Assembly: GCA_017619445.1 (NCBI GenBank)
Contig: JAFZSI010000058.1
Location: 1-64,000 of the forward strand
DNA: 64,000 nucleotides
Reading direction: 5' to 3'
DNA from: Prevotella sp.
GTDB lineage: Bacteria; Bacteroidota; Bacteroidia; Bacteroidales; Bacteroidaceae
Position 1 is the first letter of the stretch. The number at the start of each line of letters is the position of its first letter. Below are positions 16,371 through 29,363 of the stretch, piece after piece. Position numbers and translations under genes: made by a program. The notes below the pieces were generated by a model that saw only the letters and a list, made by a program, of their open reading frames with translations, was not told where the DNA came from and made no database searches.

Positions 16371-16552
16371 AGGGAGGGAGGAGAGAGGAGAGAGGAGAGA
16401 AGGAAATATGTTAGTATGTTACTATGTCTAAACCCCAGATACTATGTCTAAACTCCAGTTACTATGTCTAAACTCCTCCAATCGTCCAATAGTCTAATTG
16501 TCTAATTGTCCAATCGTCTAATAGTCCAGTTGTTCAATTGTCCAATTGTCAA
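16371..16552. repeat. Repeat-only region between susA and the PUL regulator start
   Basis: Consists of GAGAGGAGA tract, GGAAATATGTTAGTATG, several TACTATGTCTAAACTCC units and a TCCAATCGTCCAATAGTC/TCTAATTGTC array. On the minus strand it contains no ATG. A closely similar array lies at 56141-56245, upstream of rseP. Confidence 0.85.
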
Positions 16553-18481
16553 TTATTTCCCCATCTCGAGTATGAGTGTCTGGCGGGGCTGTAGGGTGAG
16601 GTCGTGGTCAAGGGGCAGGGTGCGTCGTGTGATGACATCGGTGGCTCGGGAGTTGGTGCCGATGATTTCGGCGTAGCGGGCCACTTCGAGGGTGGCGGTG
16701 GTGCTCCAGCCGTTGATGATGGTCATGACGGTGTGGCCCTTGTGTTGGCGTGCGATGACATAGACTCCTTTCCAGGGTATGAACTGGGTCATCTTGCCGC
16801 GAATGATGGCTTGGTTGCCCTGACGCCAGTGCAACAGGCGTGAGAGCCAGGTGAACATGGCTTGCTGGGCTTTGGTGCGGCCCTCGGGGGTGAAGGCGTT
16901 GCGGGGGTCGCCGGGGAATCCGCCGGGGAAGTCTTTGCGCACGTTGCCGTCGGTGACTTCCTTGGTGCCGTTCATCAGTATCTCGGTGCCGTAGTAGAGC
17001 TGGGGTATGCGGCGAACGGTGAGCAGCAGGGCGAGTGCCTGCTTGAGGGCGAGAGTGTCGGTGCCGTTGCCGAGGAAGCGGTCGGTGTCGTGGTTGTCGA
17101 TGAAGGCCATGACGTGGTCGGGGTCGGTGTAGAGGTAGTCGTAGCAGAAGGAGTTGTAGAGGCGGTTCATGCCGTTCCACCAATCGTCGGTTTCTTCGTT
17201 CTTGGCTTGTGACAGGCGGTCGAAGAAGGCAAAGTCCATGACGGTTTTCAGGTAGCTGTTCTCCTTGCTGAGCCGTGAGTCTTTCTGCCAGGCGGCTGTG
17301 TAGGCGGGCTCTGTGACCCATGTCTCACCCACGGTGTTGAAGTTGGGATATTCGTCGTCGAGGCGTTTCATCCAGTTGGCCATGGCCCGGGCATCGGCGT
17401 ATGGGTAGGTGTCCATGCGTATGCCGTCGATACCGACAGTCTCAATCCACCAGATGCTGTTCTGTATGAGATAGGTCATGACGTGGGGGTTGCGCTGGTT
17501 GAGGTCGGGCATGGAGGGCACGAACCATCCGTCAACGGTCTCTTTAAGGTCTATCTGCGATGCATAGGGGTCTTTGACGGGTGTCAGTTTGTAGCTGGTC
17601 TGCAGGTATTGGCTCTTGGCGGGCTCGCTGCCGTCGGCATTGGCAGTGAATCCTGTCATGGGGTCGCGTCCACTCTGCTGCTCGTTGAGCCACTGGGGGG
17701 TGTTGAGCCAGTCTTTCGTGGGCATGTCCTGGGTCCAGGGGTGCTCGAATCCGCTGTGGTTGAATATCATGTCCATCACCACCTTGAGTCCTTTCTGGTG
17801 GGCTTCGTCGCAGAGGCGGCGGTAGTCGTCGTTGGTGCCGAATCGGGGGTCAACGCGGTAGTAGTCGGTGGTGGCATAGCCGTGGTAGGTGCTGTATCCG
17901 TTGTCGCTGTCGGGCGAGTTGTTTTCCAGCACAGGCGTGAGCCACAGGGCGGTGACGCCCAGCTCCTTGAAGTAGTCTAAGTGCTCGCGTATGCCTTCAA
18001 GGTCGCCTCCGTGTCGGAGCGAAGGTTTTGTGCGGTCCTCGCGGTAGGTGTTCATGCCTTTTATCTGGGGGTTGTGGTTCTTGCCCTGTGCAAAGCGGTC
18101 GGGCATGAGCATGTAGAGCACGTCGGCATTGGTGAATCCCATGCGTTTGTCGCCGCCCATCTCACGCTGGCGCAGTTGGTATTTCACTTTTGTCTTATCG
18201 AACTTCAGGGTCATCTCTCCGGGCTGGGCCCCACTGAGGTTGAGATAGACGAGCAGGTAGTTTGGCGAGTCGAGCCGCACGATGCTGTCAATGGCCACAC
18301 CGGGGTAGTCGGTGGTAACGTTCTGTACGCTTTTGATGTTCTTGCCATAGACCATCAGCTGCAGTTGCGGGTTCTTCATGCCCACGTACCAGTTGGTGGG
18401 GTCGATGCGTGTGATTTTCACTGCTGCGCTCATGGCTGTTACACTCATAAATAATGCGATTGCAAATAGTATTCGTTTCAT
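16553..18481 (-). CDS. susA: SusA-like GH13 neopullulanase/cyclomaltodextrinase
   Basis: A periplasmic alpha-amylase-family enzyme that degrades imported maltodextrin. 642 residues: signal peptide MKRILFAIALFMSVTAMSA, an N-terminal cyclomaltodextrinase-type beta-sandwich (residues about 20-115, ITRIDPTNWYVGMKNPQLQLM) and a GH13 barrel. The catalytic residues are visible as Asp in GIRMDTYPYAD (nucleophile), Glu in NTVGETWVTEP (acid/base) and Asp in FIDNHDTDRFLGNG. Length and architecture match Bacteroides SusA (about 617 residues). It is the last gene of malQ-susB-pulA-susA, separated from pulA by 193 bases of repeats. Confidence 0.92.
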   Translation of the reverse strand: MKRILFAIALFMSVTAMSAAVKITRIDPTNWYVGMKNPQLQLMVYGKNIKSVQNVTTDYPGVAIDSIVRLDSPNYLLVYLNLSGAQPGEMTLKFDKTKVKYQLRQREMGGDKRMGFTNADVLYMLMPDRFAQGKNHNPQIKGMNTYREDRTKPSLRHGGDLEGIREHLDYFKELGVTALWLTPVLENNSPDSDNGYSTYHGYATTDYYRVDPRFGTNDDYRRLCDEAHQKGLKVVMDMIFNHSGFEHPWTQDMPTKDWLNTPQWLNEQQSGRDPMTGFTANADGSEPAKSQYLQTSYKLTPVKDPYASQIDLKETVDGWFVPSMPDLNQRNPHVMTYLIQNSIWWIETVGIDGIRMDTYPYADARAMANWMKRLDDEYPNFNTVGETWVTEPAYTAAWQKDSRLSKENSYLKTVMDFAFFDRLSQAKNEETDDWWNGMNRLYNSFCYDYLYTDPDHVMAFIDNHDTDRFLGNGTDTLALKQALALLLTVRRIPQLYYGTEILMNGTKEVTDGNVRKDFPGGFPGDPRNAFTPEGRTKAQQAMFTWLSRLLHWRQGNQAIIRGKMTQFIPWKGVYVIARQHKGHTVMTIINGWSTTATLEVARYAEIIGTNSRATDVITRRTLPLDHDLTLQPRQTLILEMGK

Positions 18482-18487
18482 AGGGGT

Positions 18488-18662
18488 TAGGAGTTAGGGG
18501 TAAAGGAGTAAAGGGGTAAAGGAGTAAAGGGGTAAAGGAGTAAAGGAGTAAAGGAGAAAAGGAGTTATCGGGAGTTATCGGAAGTTAACGGGAGTTAGCG
18601 GACAAATGCTTTTCTCTCTCCTCTCTCCTCTTTCCTCTCTCCTCTTTTATATTAATTGTCAA
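18488..18662. repeat. Short tandem repeats between pulA and susA
   Basis: A GGAGTAAAGGGGTAAA array (18488-18560), then GGAGTTATCGGGAGTTATCGG and GTTAGCGGACAAATGCTTTTC (18560-18620), then a CTCTCCTCTTTCCTCTC tract. The GTTAGCGGACAAATGCTTTTC junction is repeated at about 50458-50481. Confidence 0.8.
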
Positions 18663-18674
18663 ATTGTAAATTCC

Positions 18675-20651
18675 TTAATCGTGTATAATCAAAGCTGACT
18701 GCGGGGCGACTTCCACTTCGTTGGCTGTCAACTGATTGAAGCCTTCCTCGTTGATGCAGTCGTCTTCGCAGACTACCGTATAATTGCTTTCCGGCACATT
18801 GATGGCACATGACTTTCGACTTCCGTTGAGAATGACAATGATGTTTTTCCAGGTGTCACCTCCGGCATGGTTTTTCAGCCGGAAGGCGACGGTGCCAGCG
18901 GGACTGGGCAGAAACTCTAAGTGCTTACGCACCAGCTGGGCGCTGCCGAGACGGAAAGCGGGATGGTTGCGGCGCAGTTGGATGAGTTTCTGGTAGTATT
19001 CAAATACCTTGGGATAGCGTTTCAGGTTGTTCCAGTCCAGCTGGTTGATACTGTCGGGGGACTCAAACGAATTGTGCACTCCTTTCTTGGTTCGCAGCAT
19101 CTCCTCGCCGCTGAGCATGAAGGGTACTCCCTGGGAGGTGAAGACGGCGGTCTGTGCAAGCAGGTCGAGGCGGATGAGCTCGTCTTCGGTGATGCCAGGA
19201 ATGGAGGCGCGCAGACGGTCGGTGAGACACATGTCGTCGTGACACGACACGTAGCTAATCATCTGTGTTGGCTCGTTGGCCCACGGCTCTTTCGAATAGT
19301 TCACCTTTGACATGTCGATTTGCGGATGGCTAATGGCTCCGGCAATGCCGAATTTGATGCTCTCTTCCTCGCCGGGCAGTCCTGCAAGGAAGGCTCCCTT
19401 GGTGTCGTCGCTGAACGGGCCGCGCAGGGCATCGCGAATCTCATCGCTGAAGGCGGCAATACGGGGCATCTGGTTGATGTGGGCCTTCATGCCGAGCTTT
19501 TCCTGCGGATATGCGCACGTGCCGGCACTCCAACCCTCGCCATAAATAAATATGGTGGGGTCAATCTCATCCACGGCCTTGCGAATCTGGTTCATGGTCT
19601 CAATGTCATGAACACCCATGAGGTCGAAGCGGAAACCATCGATGTGGTACTCGTTAATCCAGTATTTCACGCTCTCAATCATAAAGCGGCGCATCATGGG
19701 CTGCTCTGAAGCTGTCTCGTTGCCGCAACCCGAACCGTTGCTGTAGGTACCGTCGGTATTTTTGCGATAGTAATAATCGGGATAGGTTTTCTGGAAATTG
19801 CTATGCTCAATATCGTAGGTGTGGTTATAGACCACATCGAGGATGATACGAATGCCTGCCTTGTGGAGTGCCTGCACCATCTGCTTGAACTCGCGTATTC
19901 GGCAAGCAGGTTCGTAGGGGTCGGTGCTGTACGAGCCTTCTGGCACGTTGTAGTTCACAGGGTCGTAGCCCCAGTTGTACTGCGGCGAGAAGTCGGGTTT
20001 AGCAGGGAACACGCCAGCGGGCAGGTTCTCGTAGGCATGTTGCATGTACAGGTCCTCGTCGATGCGCGTTTCATCCACCGAGCCATAGTCGTAGCTGGGG
20101 AGAATGTGGATGGCATTCACGCCGAGAGTCTTCAAGTGATTGATGGCTTTCTCTTCCGTCAAAGCCAGGAACTTGCCTTTGTTCTCAATGCCCGACGTGG
20201 GCGAGACGGAAAAGTCGCGGTGGTGCATCTCATAGATGACAAGGTCGGCGGGCGACTTCACCACGGGCCGTTTGTCGTGTTCCCAGCCCTCGGGATTGGT
20301 TTCTTTCATGTCTATGATAGCCCCACACTTGCCGTTGATGCCCACAGCCTTGGCAAAGACCCCAGGAGTCTCGCCTTTGCCGCAGTCGAAAGTATAGAAC
20401 TTGTCTTTCAAATTGCCTTTCACTTCGGCTTGCCAGTAGCCCTGCTGATTGTATTTCATTTTCACAGCCTTCATGCGGCTTGACATGCCATCTTTCTGAT
20501 AGATGCGCAGCCTTGGCTTGCTGCTTTTGGGGGCAAACAGGCGGAATGTGGTTTTCTCCGGTGTGTAGGTCACTTCGTCGAAACGGAAGTCCTGTGCTTT
20601 CGATAGATTTATTGCCAAAGTCAATGCAGCTAATAATACCAGTTTTCTCAT
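18675..20651 (-). CDS. pulA: Type I pullulanase (GH13)
   Basis: Debranches alpha-1,6 linkages of starch oligosaccharides. About 658 residues with a signal peptide (MRKLVLLAALTLAINLSKA). An N-terminal early-set domain (FRLFAPKSSKPRLRIYQKDG) precedes the pullulanase signature YNWGYDPVNYNVPEGSYSTD. Catalytic residues are Asp in GFRFDLMGVHD, Glu in IFIYGEGWSAG and Asp in YVSCHDDMCLTDR. I chose ATG 20651: the longer frame from 20666 needs TTG and places charged residues before the signal peptide. The start lies 4 bases after the susB stop, so translation is probably coupled. Confidence 0.93.
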   Translation of the reverse strand: MRKLVLLAALTLAINLSKAQDFRFDEVTYTPEKTTFRLFAPKSSKPRLRIYQKDGMSSRMKAVKMKYNQQGYWQAEVKGNLKDKFYTFDCGKGETPGVFAKAVGINGKCGAIIDMKETNPEGWEHDKRPVVKSPADLVIYEMHHRDFSVSPTSGIENKGKFLALTEEKAINHLKTLGVNAIHILPSYDYGSVDETRIDEDLYMQHAYENLPAGVFPAKPDFSPQYNWGYDPVNYNVPEGSYSTDPYEPACRIREFKQMVQALHKAGIRIILDVVYNHTYDIEHSNFQKTYPDYYYRKNTDGTYSNGSGCGNETASEQPMMRRFMIESVKYWINEYHIDGFRFDLMGVHDIETMNQIRKAVDEIDPTIFIYGEGWSAGTCAYPQEKLGMKAHINQMPRIAAFSDEIRDALRGPFSDDTKGAFLAGLPGEEESIKFGIAGAISHPQIDMSKVNYSKEPWANEPTQMISYVSCHDDMCLTDRLRASIPGITEDELIRLDLLAQTAVFTSQGVPFMLSGEEMLRTKKGVHNSFESPDSINQLDWNNLKRYPKVFEYYQKLIQLRRNHPAFRLGSAQLVRKHLEFLPSPAGTVAFRLKNHAGGDTWKNIIVILNGSRKSCAINVPESNYTVVCEDDCINEEGFNQLTANEVEVAPQSALIIHD

Positions 20652-20655
20652 ATCT

Positions 20656-25651
<4,996 letters not shown>

Positions 25652-25744
25652 GAGCATTGTGTTTGGTTAGTATTCTGCCGTAAAATTACAATTTTATCCC
25701 ATTCGTTGTCATCACAAACACATACTTATTTCATTTTTTCTTGC

Positions 25745-25756
25745 GCAAACGTTTGC
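25745..25756. promoter_or_regulatory. LacI-type operator upstream of malQ
   Basis: A perfect palindrome GCAAACGTTTGC with central CG, typical of LacI-family sites. The 18-base context AATGCAAACGTTTGCGCA (minus strand here) is identical to the site at 29182-29198, upstream of susC. Confidence 0.8.
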
Positions 25757-25860
25757 ATTTTACTATTTACAATTTGACAATTTACAATTTACAATTTATT
25801 TCTTCATTTAACAATTTACAATTTATCACCCTCCCCTTGGGAGGGTTGGGGTGGGTTCCA
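25757..25860. repeat. A/T-rich short repeats and a GGGAGGG hairpin element
   Basis: Runs of ACAATTTGACAATTTACAATT type units followed by CCCTCCCCTTGGGAGGG with GTTGGGGTGGGTTCC. It lies between the PAP2 gene's stop and the malQ operator. Confidence 0.8.
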
Positions 25861-26484
25861 TCACAACCCCACCTGCACCGAGACCCCCGTGGGCAGGAGG
25901 CTGAGCTGCACGTTCTGCTGCCTGCGGTTAAAGAGTTTGTCGGAAAGCCAGTAGCAGGCTTCGGCGGAGAGGGTGCCGATGGCGGCACCGGCGCACACGT
26001 CGTACCAATGGTGGCGGTCGCGGCGCACACGGTCGGCGGCGGTAAGCACAGCCACGCCATATCCGGCCACGGGAATCCACGGCGACAGATGGCCATACTC
26101 ATGCCGCAGCACCGACGCGCCCGCAAAAGCAAAGGTAGCATGGCCCGAGGGCATAGAGCGGCGGTCGGTGTGGTCGGGGCGCCACTCGTTGACGGTGTGC
26201 TTCAGCGCGTAAGCCACGCCCGCCGATACCACCCACGAGCCAACTGTCACAGCGGCAAACCGGGGCCAGTCGTGGCGGCTCTCCGCACCGCACACCTTCA
26301 GAACAATGGCCGAGGCGTAGGGCACATACTGCAGCACGTCGTCCGCACCGTCGCCCTTTGACTGACGCTCAACGGTCGTTTGTTGCGCATGGGCCGACAA
26401 ACAGAACAGGAGCAATGCAAAATGCACTATGCAGAGTGCGAAATGCCTTTTACCAAGTGACGATATGCTGACGCGATTGTACAT
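25861..26484 (-). CDS. PAP2-family membrane phosphatase
   Basis: A 207-residue PAP2 acid-phosphatase family protein, usually acting on lipid phosphates or undecaprenyl diphosphate. The three motifs are visible: KHTVNEWRPD (KX6RP), PSGHATFAFAG (PSGH) and RVRRDRHHWYDV (RX5HX3D). Hydrophobic segments surround them. An N-terminal signal peptide reads FALCIVHFALLLFCLSAHAQ, and its core is encoded by GCATTTCGCACTCTGCATAG-like DNA resembling the TGCATTATGC intergenic repeats. It stands alone between the malQ operator region and the MFS gene, so a link to glucan use is not evident. Confidence 0.85.
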   Translation of the reverse strand: MYNRVSISSLGKRHFALCIVHFALLLFCLSAHAQQTTVERQSKGDGADDVLQYVPYASAIVLKVCGAESRHDWPRFAAVTVGSWVVSAGVAYALKHTVNEWRPDHTDRRSMPSGHATFAFAGASVLRHEYGHLSPWIPVAGYGVAVLTAADRVRRDRHHWYDVCAGAAIGTLSAEACYWLSDKLFNRRQQNVQLSLLPTGVSVQVGL

Positions 26485-26514
26485 GCAGGTTTTCTATACC
26501 TTTATTTAATTGTC

Positions 26515-26532
26515 AAATTCTCTAGAGAATTT
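26515..26532. repeat. TCTAGA palindrome, copy 3
   Basis: AAATTCTCTAGAGAATTT, perfect 18-base palindrome, followed by TCGCGTAAACCCATGAGTTG as in other copies. Confidence 0.85.
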
Positions 26533-26620
26533 TCGCGTAAACCCATGAGTTGTTCCAACAACTGCAAGTGCTGGTTTTTCATCTCCGAACGCTGAGTTTA
26601 TAAAGTGCGGAGTTACGATG

Positions 26621-26638
26621 AAATTCTCTAGAGAATTT
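26621..26638. repeat. TCTAGA palindrome, copy 4
   Basis: AAATTCTCTAGAGAATTT, identical core to copy 3 and only about 106 bases away. Left flank AAAGTGCGGAGTTACGATG, right flank TAGTGTAAACCTATGAATTGG. Confidence 0.85.
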
Positions 26639-26707
26639 TAGTGTAAACCTATGAATTGGAAAATGAGAGTAAGGAGCCTGGTTTCCAACTCCCCACTCTC
26701 TGAGTCT

Positions 26708-28015
26708 TTATTCTGCCTTCTGCGTCTTGATGAGTCCCACGCAGCAGGCACCGATGGCGAGCAGCACGCCCGAAACAATCATCATGCTCGACTGGTGGCC
26801 ACCGATGAGTGTGAAGATGGTGCCTCCGCAGAGTGCGGCGATGATCTGGGGCAGACAGATGGTGCCGTTGAACAGTCCCAGATAGGCTCCCATGTGACCG
26901 TAGCCCTGCAGGGCGTTGGTGACGAAGGTGAACGGCATGGCGAGCATGGCAGCCCAAGCGCATCCTATGAGCAGGAAGGGAATGATTTGCAGGTACTTGT
27001 CGGGGCAGAACGGGATGAGGGCGAAGCCGATGCCGCCGATGAGCAGGCTCAGCGCATAGGCCATCTTGGTGTTCTTGAAGCGGGGCAGCACGGCGGCCCA
27101 GGCCACCGAACCGAGGGCCTGGATGGCATAGAGCACACCCGTCCAGTTGCCCGCCACCTGATAGGCCTCAGAGGCCGAGTCGGTGGTGTTCCATACGGTT
27201 TCGCTGACGGCATCGACGACGTAGGTCCACATGTAGAGCAGTGCCGACCAGCAGAAGAACTGCACGAGTCCCACCTTCCAGAATGTTGCGGGTGCGTTTT
27301 TGAGCAGCGTAATCCAGTTGGCGGAGGTTTCGTTCTCCTCCTTCACGGGGTTGTATTCACGATACTCCTTCGGAGGCCACTCCTTCACCTTGAGCGTGGT
27401 GTAGATGACACAGAGGATGAGGATGGCGGCACCAAGATAGAACGACCAGATGACCGAGTCGGGCACCACGCCCTCGGGGGCCACGTTCTTGATGCCCAGC
27501 CAAGTGAGCACGAAGGGGAAGATGAATCCCACCACGCTGCCCGCGTTGCACAGGAACGACTGAATGCTGTAGGCCTTGGCCTTCTGCTTTTCGTTCACCA
27601 TGTCGCCCACGAGCATCTTGAACGGCTGCATGGCCATATTAATAGAGGTGTCGAGCAGCATGAGGGCAAACAGACCGAAGATGAGGGCCGTGCCCACGGT
27701 CATGCCAAACGAACCGGCATTGGGCAGCAGGCACATCACGGCCACGGCCATGGCGGCTCCTACAAACAGATAGGGGATGCGGCGGCCCCAGCGCGTCCAT
27801 GTCTTGTCGCTCAGTGTGCCCACAATGGGCTGCACCAGGATGCCCATCAACGGGGGCAGAATCCAGAAGAAGCTCAGCGAGTGAGGGTCGGCACCGAGTG
27901 TGCGGAAGATTCTGGAAATGTTTCCACTCTGCAAGGCGTAGGCAATCTGCACGCCAAAGAACCCGAAACTCAGGTTCCACAGTTTCCAAAAGGATAAATC
28001 TGGTTTTTGTTTCAT
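26708..28015 (-). CDS. MFS sugar transporter (SLC45/maltose-type)
   Basis: A 435-residue inner-membrane carrier with about 12 hydrophobic segments. The N-terminus FWKLWNLSFGFFGVQIAYALQ and the loop QPIVGTLSDKTWTRWGRRIPYLF are characteristic of the SLC45-like sugar/cation symporters found next to maltodextrin genes in Bacteroidetes. Import of maltose or small maltodextrins released by SusA/SusB/PulA is inferred from context. The lacI gene lies 49 bases upstream on the same strand, so the two are probably cotranscribed. The 49-base gap is a TTGGTTATTAG-type repeat. Confidence 0.88.
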   Translation of the reverse strand: MKQKPDLSFWKLWNLSFGFFGVQIAYALQSGNISRIFRTLGADPHSLSFFWILPPLMGILVQPIVGTLSDKTWTRWGRRIPYLFVGAAMAVAVMCLLPNAGSFGMTVGTALIFGLFALMLLDTSINMAMQPFKMLVGDMVNEKQKAKAYSIQSFLCNAGSVVGFIFPFVLTWLGIKNVAPEGVVPDSVIWSFYLGAAILILCVIYTTLKVKEWPPKEYREYNPVKEENETSANWITLLKNAPATFWKVGLVQFFCWSALLYMWTYVVDAVSETVWNTTDSASEAYQVAGNWTGVLYAIQALGSVAWAAVLPRFKNTKMAYALSLLIGGIGFALIPFCPDKYLQIIPFLLIGCAWAAMLAMPFTFVTNALQGYGHMGAYLGLFNGTICLPQIIAALCGGTIFTLIGGHQSSMMIVSGVLLAIGACCVGLIKTQKAE

Positions 28016-28064
28016 GGGTTATTGGATATTGGTTATTAGTTATTGTTTATTGGTTATTGTAAAT
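28016..28064. repeat. TTGGTTATTG repeat between lacI and the MFS gene
   Basis: Five degenerate units of (G)GTTATTGGATATT / GGTTATTAGTTATTG. The same unit encodes the signal-peptide core of the lipoprotein gene at 5475-7400. Confidence 0.75.
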
Positions 28065-29090
28065 CTATCTTGTTGTTCCGCGGATGATGAGGCGTGTGCG
28101 CACAACGCGGCGCTCCACCTTTCCGTCAGGGATGCGGCCCTCCACATGGCCAATCATAATATCCACAGCCTCGGCTCCCACTTCCCTGCCCCGCTGCTCA
28201 ACGGTGGTGAGCATGGGGTCACAGGCCACGGCGCGCTGTCCGTTGGTGAAGCCGCAGATGCTGATGTCGTCAGGCACACGGAATCCCATGCGCTTGGCGG
28301 TGTAAAGAATGCCAATGGCAGTATCGTCGTTCACGGCGAAGAACCCGTCGGGATGTTCGTCACGGCTGAGCACCTCAGGCGTAATTTCCTCTGCATCAGC
28401 ACGGTTGTCGCAGATGGCGCACAGCTGCTCATCGTAGGGGATGTGGTGGTTGAGCAGCGCGTCCTTATAGCCATTGAAACGGTTTTTGGAAATCTCCAAC
28501 TGCATGGGCGAGCCATAGAAAGCAATGCGCCGGCAACCTGTCTCGATGAGATGGGTGACGGCATTATAGGCTCCCTTGTAGTCGTCCACCACCACGCGGC
28601 TGGCATTGATGCCCGTGCAGATGCGGTCGTAGAACACTAAGGGCACGCCACAGTTGATAAGCCGCTCAAAGTGGGCGTAGTCGCGCGTGTCCTTGGCCTG
28701 CGACACGATGATGCCACACACCTTGTTCTCGTAGAACGACTGGCAGAGCCTCACCTCGCGCTCGTACTCCTCGTCGCTCTGAGCCACCATGATGCGGTAG
28801 CCATAGCTGGAGGCTTCTTCCTCGATGCCAGCCAGGATGGATGAGAAATAATAATGTGCTAATTCGGGAATGATGACGCCTATCACCTTGATGGGCTTCT
28901 GGTGGCTGTGCCGCAGCGATTCGGCCAGAATGTTGGGAATAAAATTATGTTCGCGCGAGTATGCCTGAACTTGCTCCCTGCGGGCGGCACTGATGCGCGG
29001 ACTGTCTTGCAGGGCGCGCGAGACCGTGGCCACCGATATGCCCAAGTCGCGGGCAATGTCTTTCATTGTGATGGGAGCTGAATCTTTCAT
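28065..29090 (-). CDS. LacI-family transcriptional regulator of the alpha-glucan region
   Basis: A 341-residue DNA-binding regulator. The helix-turn-helix is ITMKDIARDLGISVATVSRALQ (residues about 7-28), with the hinge PNILAESLRHSHQ, followed by a periplasmic-binding-protein-like effector domain (VIGVIIPELAHYYFSSILAGIEE, FFAVNDDTAIGILYTAKRMGF, DISICGFTNG). It lies divergent to susC with a perfect GCAAACGTTTGC operator between them. Two further matching sites precede malQ and the 36979 gene, which supports control of the whole starch region, presumably with maltose or a related sugar as inducer. Classical Bacteroides Sus uses SusR instead, and no susR-like gene is seen. Confidence 0.92.
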   Translation of the reverse strand: MKDSAPITMKDIARDLGISVATVSRALQDSPRISAARREQVQAYSREHNFIPNILAESLRHSHQKPIKVIGVIIPELAHYYFSSILAGIEEEASSYGYRIMVAQSDEEYEREVRLCQSFYENKVCGIIVSQAKDTRDYAHFERLINCGVPLVFYDRICTGINASRVVVDDYKGAYNAVTHLIETGCRRIAFYGSPMQLEISKNRFNGYKDALLNHHIPYDEQLCAICDNRADAEEITPEVLSRDEHPDGFFAVNDDTAIGILYTAKRMGFRVPDDISICGFTNGQRAVACDPMLTTVEQRGREVGAEAVDIMIGHVEGRIPDGKVERRVVRTRLIIRGTTR

Positions 29091-29120
29091 GGGTGGTGGG
29101 TGAAATCACTAATCTGTCTG

Positions 29121-29128
29121 CAAAGATA
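29121..29128 (-). promoter_or_regulatory. Probable -7 box of lacI
   Basis: Minus strand TATCTTTG, a match to TAnnTTTG, about 31 bases before the lacI start. Confidence 0.55.
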
Positions 29129-29183
29129 GTGCAAAACAAAAAAAGTTGTTCGCGTACCTTAAATAAAAATATAAATATATAAT

Positions 29184-29195
29184 GCAAACGTTTGC
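29184..29195. promoter_or_regulatory. LacI-type operator between lacI and susC
   Basis: Perfect palindrome GCAAACGTTTGC in the divergent intergenic region, about 57 bases upstream of the susC -7 box. It could serve susC and lacI itself. Confidence 0.8.
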
Positions 29196-29251
29196 GCAGT
29201 AGTTTTATTGTTTTTTAAGATTAAAAAAGAACAACGTATGCGCAAAGAAGT

Positions 29252-29259
29252 TAAATTTG
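29252..29259 (+). promoter_or_regulatory. Probable -7 box of the alpha-glucan susC operon
   Basis: TAAATTTG, matching TAnnTTTG, giving a 5' leader of about 100 bases before the susC start at 29364. Confidence 0.5.
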
Positions 29260-29363
29260 CAGCAGAAAACACAAAGAAAACAATTTTGACAAAACTATTA
29301 ACCTGGTTTGAGTAACCCGAAGAATACTTCATACTATAATACTAACACTAAAAATGTAAAACG

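Noticed and set aside
26651..27997. 448-codon plus-strand ORF opposite the MFS gene
   Set aside because: Its composition (H-, E-, G-rich, no domain) is that of an antisense shadow; the minus-strand MFS reading has clear membrane helices and family motifs.
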